From: JACVRN01 sp036403815
Lineage (GTDB): Bacteria; Acidobacteriota; Blastocatellia; Pyrinomonadales; Pyrinomonadaceae
Direction of reading: 5' to 3'
Length of the DNA: 64,000 nucleotides
Assembly (NCBI GenBank): GCA_036403815.1
Contig: DASWQH010000007.1
Location: forward strand, 103,056 to 167,055
Below, one piece after another: positions 17,206-24,936 of this stretch (position 1 is its first letter; every line of letters starts with the position of its first letter). The notes beneath the pieces are model-generated. The model worked only from the letters and a program-made list of their open reading frames with translations. It did not search any database and was not told the DNA's origin. The translations under genes were made by a program, and so were the position numbers.

Positions 17206-17811
17206 CTACAGCCGTGTGTGCGTGTTGCGCCGCAGGATAGCCCAGCCCGTTGGAAGCACCGCAGCCGCGAGCGCGATCTTGATTACGTCTCCCGCAAGAA
17301 ACGGCGCAACGCCGGTGCTCCACGCGGCCAGTGCCGTCGGCGCGTAAAAAAGCGTCAGCCATGACCAGCCGCAGAGCAGTATTACAACAGAACCGAGTGC
17401 CATCGCCGCCGCCGCCTTCAGATACCGCTTATCCCAGCCGCGCTCTGCCAGAGAGCCAGTCAAAAAAGCCGCGAGCGGGTAAGAGAAGAGATAGCCTGCG
17501 GTTGGGCTGAACAGAAGATAATGAAGACCGCCCTGGCCTGAGCGGAAAAACGGCAGCCCGCTTGCGCCTTCTATCAAATAGGCAATCATAGCGAGCGCGC
17601 CCAGCCGCGAACCCAGAAGCGCCCCAGTCAAAAGCACCGCGAACGTTTGCCCTGTAATCGGCACGGGCGTCCACGGCAAGGGGATGACAACCTGCGCCGA
17701 CAGAGCCGTCAGCAGACTGAAAGCGATGACCAGCGCAATAGAGCGCGCCCAATCAAGCGGCGCAAGCGCTGCACCAAGAAGCGTTTCTGCTTTACCGTAA
17801 GAAGTGTTCAT
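17206..17811 (-). CDS. bioY: BioY-type biotin transporter substrate-binding component
   Basis: 201-residue integral membrane protein, about six spans, matching BioY: VVIPLPWTPVPITGQTFAVL, LTGALLGSRLGALAMIAYL, LPFFRSGQGG and PTAGYLFSYPLAAFLTGSLAER are family signatures. BioY is the S component of ECF-type biotin uptake and can work alone in some bacteria; no EcfA or EcfT gene is nearby. I chose ATG 17811 rather than an upstream frame to 17892, because that extension is encoded by the 17820-17901 inverted repeat. No convincing SD precedes it. Confidence 0.92.
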   Translation of the reverse strand: MNTSYGKAETLLGAALAPLDWARSIALVIAFSLLTALSAQVVIPLPWTPVPITGQTFAVLLTGALLGSRLGALAMIAYLIEGASGLPFFRSGQGGLHYLLFSPTAGYLFSYPLAAFLTGSLAERGWDKRYLKAAAAMALGSVVILLCGWSWLTLFYAPTALAAWSTGVAPFLAGDVIKIALAAAVLPTGWAILRRNTHTRL

Positions 17812-17819
17812 CTTAAATA

Positions 17820-17901
17820 CAGTGACAGGTGACAAGTTAAAAGCAAGAGCCGAGTTAATGTAATCCTTTTCTCGGCACTTGTCACTTGTCACCTGTCACT
17901 G
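17820..17901. repeat. long inverted repeat, GTGACA word family
   Basis: Perfect 18-bp arms (17820-17837 and 17884-17901) made of the word GTGACA/GGTGACAAG, with an inner GCCGAG/CTCGGC pair. It fills the gap between the hppA stop (2 nt away) and the bioY start (8 nt away). Related words occur at 42001-42075 and 56198-56270. Confidence 0.85.
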
Positions 17902-17903
17902 CT

Positions 17904-20675
17904 TTATTTGGCTCCGGCAGTATTGGATTGGCCGTCCGCAATCGGCATCACCTGTGTTGCCTGTGGATCGGACGCCGGTAGTTCTCTGACCAGACGCATG
18001 CCATCCTCTAAACAAAACTCCAACGTCGTGTCTCTATATTCACGTCTGCACTGCGGGCAGTATTTGATTGCTTCAAACGTCTCGACGCTTTGGCTTGCGC
18101 TGCTCGCCGTTACCTCCGTGCCGATGCGCATGCCATAGAAGGAGCGCCAGACGAAGAAGACAGAGATAAGGAAGAAGAGCGCCGCGAGCGCATGCGTCAC
18201 GTTCGAGCCTGCGCTGCTGGTCAGGTTCACAGCCAACTCTACAGCTAACAGCCCGAAGAGCGTGGTGAATTTGATGACCGGGTTAAGAGCGACGCTCGAC
18301 GTGTCCTTGAAGGGATCGCCCACGGTGTCGCCCACCACTGTCGCATCATGGAGCGCCGTGCCCTTAGCCTTCAACTCAACTTCGACGACCTTCTTAGCGT
18401 TGTCCCAAGCGCCGCCCGCGTTCGCCATGAAGATAGCCTGATAGAGGCCGAAGACCGCAATCGAAATCAGGTAGCCTATGAAGAAGAATGGCTCTACGAA
18501 GGCGAAGGCCAGCGCCGAGAAGAAGACCGTCAGGAAGATATTGAACATTCCCTTCTGCGCATACTGCGTACAGATTTGCACCACCTTCTTGCTGTCTTCA
18601 ACGGACGCTCTCTCCACACCTTCCAGTTTGATGTTGGCCTTGATGAACTCGACGGCTCTATACGCTCCCGTTGTCACTGCCTGCGTTGATGCGCCTGTGA
18701 ACCAGTAGATGACAGCGCCGCCTGTAATCAGTCCGAGCACGAACGGAGCATGAAGTAGCGACAGGTTCTCGGTTCCTGTAGTCAGCCCGTCGGTGAGCGC
18801 CATCATGATAGAGAAGATCATGGTGGTTGCGCCGACGACCGCCGTGCCAATCAACACGGGCTTGGCCGTTGCTTTGAAGGTGTTGCCCGCGCCGTCGTTC
18901 TCTTCCAGCAGATGCTTGGCGCGCTCGAAATTTACATCGACTTTGAAATCGCGCTTGATCTCTTCCTTCACGTTCGGTATCTGCTCTATGAGCGAGAGTT
19001 CATACACGCTCTGCGCGTTGTCGGTCACAGGCCCGTAAGAGTCAACGGCAATCGTGACCGGCCCCATGCCTAGGAAGCCGAACGCGACTAGACCGAAGGC
19101 GAAGACCGCCGGGGCGACCATCAATTCTCCAAGCCCTGTTGTGCTGACGCCGTAGGCAATAGCCATCAGCGCGACGATACTCATGCCGAGCCAGTAGGCG
19201 GAGAAGTTACCCGCGACCAAGCCGGACAGGATGTTGAGCGACGGCCCGCCTTCCTGCGAAGAGATGACGACCTCTTTGACGTGGCGCGATTCGGTAGAGG
19301 TGAAGACCTTGACCAACTCAGGAATGACAGCGCCCGCAAGGGTTCCGCAAGAGATGATGGTCGCTAGTTTCCACCAGAGCGTTACGTCACCGCGCAGGGA
19401 CGGGATGATTAGATAGGACACGGCGTAGGTGATAACGATGGAGACGATGCTTGTTATCCAGACGAGCGACGTTAAGGGCTTTTCAAAGTTCATCTGGTCT
19501 GCGCCCTGATAACGAGCGCGCGCAATTGTCTCGTTGACGAAGTACGAAATGCCGCTGGCAATAATCATCATCACGCGCATGACGAAAATCCAGACCAGAA
19601 GTTGAATCTGCACCTCTTCGGCGCGCACGCCCAAAAGTATAAAGGTAATCAACGCCACGCCCGTTACGCCGTAGGTCTCAAAGCCGTCGGCTGAAGGGCC
19701 AACGGAGTCGCCCGCGTTGTCGCCAGTGCAGTCTGCAATCACGCCCGGATTACGCGCATCGTCCTCTTTAATCTTGAAGACAATCTTCATCAGGTCGGAG
19801 CCTATGTCTGCAATCTTCGTGAAGATGCCGCCCGCGATACGCAGCGCCGCCGCGCCCAGGGATTCTCCTATGGCGAAGCCTATGAAGCAGGGGCCTGCGT
19901 AATCTCTAGGGATGAACAGCAGGATGCAGAGCATGATTAAAAGCTCTATGCTGATGAGCATCATGCCTATGCTCATGCCAGCGCGAAGCGGTATGGCATA
20001 AATCGGATAGGGCTTGCCGCCGAGGCTTGCGAAGGCCGTGCGCGAGTTGGCGAACGTGTTGACGCGAATGCCGAACCACGCGACACCGTAGCTACCGGCG
20101 ATGCCTACGAGGCTGAACAGCAGGATGACAATCACGCGAAAGGTATTGTTGGTCGTAGGATTCGCTGCCGGAGAAAGAAACCCGAAGTAGAGCACTATGA
20201 TGACTGCGATGAAGGCTTCGAGAATCAATATGAACTTGCCCTGCGTGACCAGATAGGTCTTGCACGTCTCGTAAATCAGCTCGGAAATCTCGCGCATGGA
20301 ACGATGCACGGGCAGGTTCTTCAACTGCGTGAAGATGACCATGCCGAAAACCAGCCCGAGCACGCAGACTCCGAGACCAATCATCAGAAGCGTGCGGCCA
20401 TCCAGGCCAAGGAACTGCATCTGCGAGACATCCGGCAGGACTAGATTAGCCTCGCCTCCAGCCTCTTTCGCCATAGCGCTCGTAGCATAAACGCTCAGCG
20501 CGGCCAGACTTGCTCCCAACCCTACGATGCTCCTGCGAACTTTTGGCGACGACAGTGGCGCGCTTCGCTTCAATCGCTCGATTGCGCTCGATGAGCGACG
20601 CAAGTTCCTGAGCGAAACGAGCGCGACGCCGACGAAAGCTAATAGGCTGATGAAAAAGAATAATTCAGTAGACAA
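17904..20675 (-). CDS. hppA: membrane proton-translocating pyrophosphatase with C-terminal zinc ribbon
   Basis: About 923 residues with ~16 membrane spans. Membrane PPases couple PPi hydrolysis to ion pumping. Active-site loops are present: DCTGDNAGDSVGPSADGFE, SYGPVTDNAQS, and near the end VVGDTVGDPFKDTSS. The selectivity site reads GNTFKA, with Lys where K+-dependent enzymes have Ala, so I predict the K+-independent H+ type. After the last span the protein has an extra tail with CPQCRREYRDTTLEFCLEDG (near residues 872-892), the same mini zinc ribbon found at the N-termini of the 42679 and 43581 proteins; I know no such fusion in characterised PPases. The start is probably TTG 20675 behind AAAGGAA; an upstream ATG/GTG-type start at 20768 is possible. 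Confidence 0.93.
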   Translation of the reverse strand: MSTELFFFISLLAFVGVALVSLRNLRRSSSAIERLKRSAPLSSPKVRRSIVGLGASLAALSVYATSAMAKEAGGEANLVLPDVSQMQFLGLDGRTLLMIGLGVCVLGLVFGMVIFTQLKNLPVHRSMREISELIYETCKTYLVTQGKFILILEAFIAVIIVLYFGFLSPAANPTTNNTFRVIVILLFSLVGIAGSYGVAWFGIRVNTFANSRTAFASLGGKPYPIYAIPLRAGMSIGMMLISIELLIMLCILLFIPRDYAGPCFIGFAIGESLGAAALRIAGGIFTKIADIGSDLMKIVFKIKEDDARNPGVIADCTGDNAGDSVGPSADGFETYGVTGVALITFILLGVRAEEVQIQLLVWIFVMRVMMIIASGISYFVNETIARARYQGADQMNFEKPLTSLVWITSIVSIVITYAVSYLIIPSLRGDVTLWWKLATIISCGTLAGAVIPELVKVFTSTESRHVKEVVISSQEGGPSLNILSGLVAGNFSAYWLGMSIVALMAIAYGVSTTGLGELMVAPAVFAFGLVAFGFLGMGPVTIAVDSYGPVTDNAQSVYELSLIEQIPNVKEEIKRDFKVDVNFERAKHLLEENDGAGNTFKATAKPVLIGTAVVGATTMIFSIMMALTDGLTTGTENLSLLHAPFVLGLITGGAVIYWFTGASTQAVTTGAYRAVEFIKANIKLEGVERASVEDSKKVVQICTQYAQKGMFNIFLTVFFSALAFAFVEPFFFIGYLISIAVFGLYQAIFMANAGGAWDNAKKVVEVELKAKGTALHDATVVGDTVGDPFKDTSSVALNPVIKFTTLFGLLAVELAVNLTSSAGSNVTHALAALFFLISVFFVWRSFYGMRIGTEVTASSASQSVETFEAIKYCPQCRREYRDTTLEFCLEDGMRLVRELPASDPQATQVMPIADGQSNTAGAK

Positions 20676-21041
20676 GGGTAATGATTCCTTTCTGTTCGTT
20701 AAAAAGATGGGGAGGGGCTTTTTTGAGCCTTTAAGCCTCCAATTTTTCCAGCGCTCACTAGCTCGCATTCAGGCAGACCGCCAGCACACCAGGAAACTCT
20801 ACAATCCCCTGTGCGCATACTGCTCAGAAAATGAGTTGCGCCGAAAGTCGCTATTATTGCCGATTTCCGGGCAAACTGTCCACACCGCAGCACATGTCGT
20901 CAGGAGCGCACCGGCAAAGATTTTGGAACTGCGGAACGTCCACTGCTGAATTCGTATAAAAGCTCTGTCCATGCCATATAAGAGACCGGAGCAAAGTTCT
21001 CAACATCCAGTCTTTGAAAACTTCCCGCCATAGGAGACTTT
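20676..21041. promoter_or_regulatory. divergent promoter region, hppA / DUF4350-like gene
   Basis: A 366-base stretch between the minus-strand hppA gene and the plus-strand gene at 21042. I see no convincing gene or hairpin. It should contain both promoters; the SD-like CATAGGAGAC lies before the 21042 ATG. Confidence 0.45.
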
Positions 21042-22076
21042 ATGAGCAGACAATCGAGGCTATTCGTCGCACTCCTTCTAACCCTTTTCTTCACGGGGGT
21101 TCTTCTCAAGTCGAGCGCGCAGCAGGTTGATGATCCGAACTTTGACACGCGCGTAGCAAAGCCCGCCTACGCTGACAAATATCCGAAAGTGCTCTTCGAC
21201 GAAGCGCATTTCAACTTCCACACCACGACCGGACGCTACAAACCCTTCGCCAGCCTGATTACGAATGACGGCTATCGTGTGACGGCAAATAAAGAGAAGT
21301 TTTCAGCCGCCACGCTTAAAGGCTACGACATACTGGTCATCTCCAACGCGCTCGGCGCAGAGAGACAGAACAGCCCCGGCGCAGACCAACCCGCTTTCAC
21401 CGAAGAGGAATGCGATGCTGTGCGCGAGTTCGTACGCGCAGGCGGCTCGCTACTGCTCATAGCAGATCACGCTCCCTTCGGCTCGGCTGCGGAAACGCTC
21501 GCCAAAAGATTCAATGTCGAGATGAGCAAGGGATTCACAATCGATCAGACAAACTACGACCAGTCAGAAGGCAACAAGAACATAAGCTTTCTTCTCTTCT
21601 CGCGCGAGAACAAGCTGCTGGCAGACCACCCCATCACCCTGGGACGCAATGCTTCAGAGCGCCTCTCGAAGGTAGTCACTTTCACAGGGCAGTCGCTTAA
21701 AGGGCCGGAGGGAAGCATTGCGTTTCTGAAGCTGTCCGATCAGGCGATTGATCGAGAGCGCCAGAATAGAAACAGAACGCCCGGAACGCCGGAGACTTCG
21801 CAGAGCAACGCCGCCCTTCCTACAGGAACACAGGTCGGCGCTTCCATCCCTGCCACAAAGGCAGCAGGACGTGCGCAAGGTTTGGCTTTAACATTCGGCA
21901 AAGGCCGCGTCGTAGTGCTCGGCGAAGCCGCACTGCTTTCAGCGCAGCTTGTTAAAGGCCAGGTGGCACAGATGATGGGTAGTGAAGAAGTACGAATCGG
22001 CATGAACCGCGCAGGCAATGACGACCGCCAACTGGCGCTCAACATCATGCACTGGCTATCCCGCTTGCTAAACTAA
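21042..22076 (+). CDS. exported DUF4350-like / GATase-fold protein of unknown function
   Basis: 344 residues with a signal peptide (~1-26, ending LKSSAQ). The fold resembles the IFT52/DUF4350 type: VLFDEAHFNFHTTTGRYKPF, GYDILVISNALG, a stretch FTEEECDAVREFVRAGGSLL followed by LIADHAPFG, and FGKGRVVVLGEAALLSAQ. These match class-I-glutamine-amidotransferase-like sandwiches without an obvious catalytic Cys, so a binding role is more likely than catalysis. A Pro/Thr/Ser-rich insertion lies near residues 245-275. The SD AGGAGACTTT supports the ATG. Substrate and pathway are unknown. Confidence 0.78.
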   Translation: MSRQSRLFVALLLTLFFTGVLLKSSAQQVDDPNFDTRVAKPAYADKYPKVLFDEAHFNFHTTTGRYKPFASLITNDGYRVTANKEKFSAATLKGYDILVISNALGAERQNSPGADQPAFTEEECDAVREFVRAGGSLLLIADHAPFGSAAETLAKRFNVEMSKGFTIDQTNYDQSEGNKNISFLLFSRENKLLADHPITLGRNASERLSKVVTFTGQSLKGPEGSIAFLKLSDQAIDRERQNRNRTPGTPETSQSNAALPTGTQVGASIPATKAAGRAQGLALTFGKGRVVVLGEAALLSAQLVKGQVAQMMGSEEVRIGMNRAGNDDRQLALNIMHWLSRLLN

Positions 22077-22114
22077 AATAATTCAACATGAATCAGATGT
22101 AAGACAGATTGAAG

Positions 22115-22268
22115 GCTCCGTAGGAGCTAGATGTTTATAGCGCATCCGATCAAAAAAATATCAAGCTCCGTAGGAGCGACATGTTCTCACGCCCGTTAAC
22201 ATGTCGCTCCTACGGAGCGTTGCTCTTGTTCCAATACGGGAACTATAAACATCTAGCTCCTACGGAGC
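22115..22268. repeat. REP-C nested palindromic element
   Basis: Two nested perfect inverted repeats: outer arms of 26 nt (22115-22140 and 22243-22268, beginning GCTCCGTAGGAGCTAG) and inner arms of 21 nt (22165-22185 and 22198-22218, beginning GCTCCGTAGGAGCGACATG). Each arm starts with its own small palindrome GCTCCGTAGGAGC. The design is like REP-A and REP-B but the sequence differs. It lies between the convergent 21042 gene and cstA. Confidence 0.85.
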
Positions 22269-22285
22269 TAAAGCTTCCTTTATGT

Positions 22286-24151
22286 TTAAGCGGCTCTTGC
22301 CTCGGCTGCCGCTATCTTTGGCTCAGGAGTTTTACCGCCGCTCATCCAGCGCCGTGCCGAATCGATGAGCACGACGATGGCCGCCAGCATCAGGATGGCT
22401 GTGAGCGCGACGTTGATGTAGCCTTGAATCATTGTTTCGGGTTTTTGAGCGAGCGGCCAGAAGTTGTCCGTGATGGATTGCCAGCCTGCGACGAGCGTCG
22501 TGATGGCTACAAAGGTGAGCGGAACAATCGTCACCCAGCTATAGCGTGCGCGCCCCATGTTGATGATTATCGTCGTCGCCACGCAGAGCGCTACAGATGC
22601 CAGAAGCTGGTTGGCTATGCCGAACATAGGCCAGATGGTCGAGATTGAGCCTGACCAGATAAAGGCCGCCCAGCCGAAGACGACCAGCGCCGTCGTGATG
22701 AATGAGCCGGGCGGCCAGTTCGGCTCTTCAAGCTTTTTATAAAACCTTCCGCCGAACTCGCCTACCAGAAAGCGCGCGACGCGCGTGCCGGTATCAATCG
22801 TCGTCAGTATAAAGAGCGCCTCGAACATGATGGCGAAGTGATACCAGTACTTCATAAAGCCCTGTAGGAACGGAATGCCGTCGAAGATTTTGGCGATGCC
22901 AAGTGCTAGTGTGACCGCACCACCCGTACGACCGCGCAAATTCTTTTCGCCCGATTCGGCTTCGAGGCGATCAATCTCTTTCGGCTGAAGGTCGAAGCCT
23001 GCGCCCGTGTGCGTGTCCACCATCTGAGCATAAGCAGCCTTCTGCGCATCCGTCTTCTGCGCCGTATTGATGGCGAAATAATCGCCGGGGAACAAAGACG
23101 TTGCGGCAATCAGCGCGACGACTCCAACCACTCCCTCCATCAACATCCCGCCGTAGCCGATTATCCGCGCGTCAGTTTCCTTTGCAATCATCTTCGGCGT
23201 CGTGCCCGAAGAGATGAGCGCGTGAAAACCACTGATTGCGCCGCACGCGATGGTGATGAAGACGAACGGGTAGACCTTGCCCGGAATCACAGGCCCGCCT
23301 CCCGCCACAAACGGCGTCCAGGCGGGCATGTTCAGGGTCGGGTGTACCAGAACGACGCCGATGATGAGAAAGGCAATCGTGCCGATTTTCAAGTAAGACG
23401 AAAGATAGTCGCGCGGGCACAGCAGCATCCAGACAGGCAAGACCGAAGCTATAAACCCGTAGGCCGCCATCAGGACGATGATAGTGTTGCGCGAAAAGGT
23501 GAAGCTCGCAGCCCATGAGCTTTCAGCTATGCGTCCACCCAGGAATACAGCTAACAGTAGTCCTACGACGCCTATGATGCTCGCTTCCGCAATCCTTCCG
23601 GGTCGTATGCGGTACATGTAAAGACCCATTAGGAGCGCGAGCGGAATCGTAAAGCCGACCGTGAACGTCCCCCAGGGAGATTCCGCCAGAGCGTTGACAA
23701 CCACAAGGCCAAGTCCTGCCAGAGCGATGACGACGATGAAGAGAATGGCTATGCCTGCCACCAGACCGGATAGCGGGCTAATCTCCGTGCGCGCAATCTC
23801 GGCTAAGGACTTCCCGCGCCGCCGTATGCTCGCCACCAGAATCATGAAGTCATGAACCGCGCCGCCCAGACACACGCCGATTACCAGCCATAGCAATCCG
23901 GGGAGGAAACCGAACTGCGCCGCCAGCACAGGCCCGACGAGAGGCCCCGCGCCCGAAATCGCTGCGAAATGATGGCCGAAGAGAACCCACTTGTTCGTAG
24001 GATAATAGTTGTGCCCGTCATACATCGTCTTGGACGGTACAGGGCGCGCATCGTCCAGGGTCAACACTCGCGCCGCTATAAACGCAGAGTAGTAGCGATA
24101 CGCAATAGCCATCACGCACAGTGCGCCCAGGATTATCGGTAATGCGTTCAT
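22286..24151 (-). CDS. cstA: carbon starvation protein A family transporter
   Basis: 621-residue polytopic membrane protein of the CstA family, which imports peptides or pyruvate under carbon limitation. Signatures: YYPTNKWVLFGHHFAAISGAGPLVGPVLAAQ, GGAVHDFMILVASIRRRGKSLAE (each only partly quoted), PGKVYPFVFITIACGAISGFHALISSGTT and TIWPMFGIANQLLASVAL. Length is that of the shorter CstA group. Gene start at 24151 has an upstream CTGGAGCAGC-like SD. No btsS/btsR two-component genes are adjacent; the nearby sigma-54-type regulator is on the other strand and separated by another gene, so no regulator can be named. Confidence 0.93.
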   Translation of the reverse strand: MNALPIILGALCVMAIAYRYYSAFIAARVLTLDDARPVPSKTMYDGHNYYPTNKWVLFGHHFAAISGAGPLVGPVLAAQFGFLPGLLWLVIGVCLGGAVHDFMILVASIRRRGKSLAEIARTEISPLSGLVAGIAILFIVVIALAGLGLVVVNALAESPWGTFTVGFTIPLALLMGLYMYRIRPGRIAEASIIGVVGLLLAVFLGGRIAESSWAASFTFSRNTIIVLMAAYGFIASVLPVWMLLCPRDYLSSYLKIGTIAFLIIGVVLVHPTLNMPAWTPFVAGGGPVIPGKVYPFVFITIACGAISGFHALISSGTTPKMIAKETDARIIGYGGMLMEGVVGVVALIAATSLFPGDYFAINTAQKTDAQKAAYAQMVDTHTGAGFDLQPKEIDRLEAESGEKNLRGRTGGAVTLALGIAKIFDGIPFLQGFMKYWYHFAIMFEALFILTTIDTGTRVARFLVGEFGGRFYKKLEEPNWPPGSFITTALVVFGWAAFIWSGSISTIWPMFGIANQLLASVALCVATTIIINMGRARYSWVTIVPLTFVAITTLVAGWQSITDNFWPLAQKPETMIQGYINVALTAILMLAAIVVLIDSARRWMSGGKTPEPKIAAAEARAA

Positions 24152-24535
24152 GCTGCTCCAGTCTCCTGACAGAGAGAGTGTGATGTGCCTACGATTTCCG
24201 ATTGTAGATAATATTCACCTTTTCCAATTTTGCGAAGCGCCGCACCGCGCCTCAGTCTATAAATGGAAGCCAAAGACGATTACGCTTATAACATGGGATT
24301 AAGCCACGCGAGAGCTGATTAGAAGAGCGCAGGCTCAATAACCGACGCTCAATTAGGCCGCAAATTCTTATTGCTTTTCCTGTAACATAACGGTTAAGCT
24401 GCGCGGTGCTGCGAGTTGCCTCCTCGCCGGGCAGACGACAGAAATTTCCGGCGACTTCCCGACACACTAATACCAGACCGCGCGTGAAGGCGCTCACGGC
24501 AATTCAGAAAAACTTGAAATTTACGGCGTGTCGCT
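24152..24535. other. 384-base gap, no gene seen
   Basis: Between cstA and the small secreted-protein gene, both on the minus strand. It should carry the cstA promoter at its left side. I find no strong hairpin, repeat or coding frame with family resemblance. Confidence 0.4.
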
Positions 24536-24784
24536 CTAGAAAGCCGACAGCGCGCCAGCCAGCAGGCTCAGCGCAATCTCCCGCAACGTGTCAGCATCCG
24601 AGGCCAGCAGCATATCCATCTGACCCGCAACCGACGCGCTTGGCAGTTGTATTTCGCCTGTGATTGTCTGTGACGGAGGCGGCGGGGCTGTAATGCCTGG
24701 CAGTTGTATATCACCTGCGAAGGCGGAGGTTGTAAGCACCATAGCTAAAAAAGCTGCGGCGCAGAGTTGGCGAATTTTTCGCAT
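24536..24784 (-). CDS. small exported protein with duplicated IQLP motif
   Basis: 82 residues with a signal peptide (RQLCAAAFLAMVLTTSAFA, cleaved before GDIQL). The mature ~59 residues contain a duplicated motif, GDIQLPG and GEIQLPS, separated by a Pro-rich linker TAPPPPSQ, and end in a hydrophobic C-terminus (LREIALSLLAGALSAF) able to enter a membrane. SD CAGGAGAT lies 7 nt before the ATG. I do not recognise it. It is divergent from the sigma-54-type regulator gene (152 bp between starts), so that regulator may control it. Possibly a secreted peptide; no export partner is visible. Confidence 0.68.
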   Translation of the reverse strand: MRKIRQLCAAAFLAMVLTTSAFAGDIQLPGITAPPPPSQTITGEIQLPSASVAGQMDMLLASDADTLREIALSLLAGALSAF

Positions 24785-24936
24785 GACTTATCTCCTGTGT
24801 TGCAAACTTATAATTAGAGGTAAAAGCTAAATTCTGGGCAATAGCATTAGCCTGCGAAGGCATAGGATGACACTGTATCAAGCTGGAACAGGGGTCGCAA
24901 ATAATTTTGCAAGGGAAAGAAAGGTGTAGACCTCAT

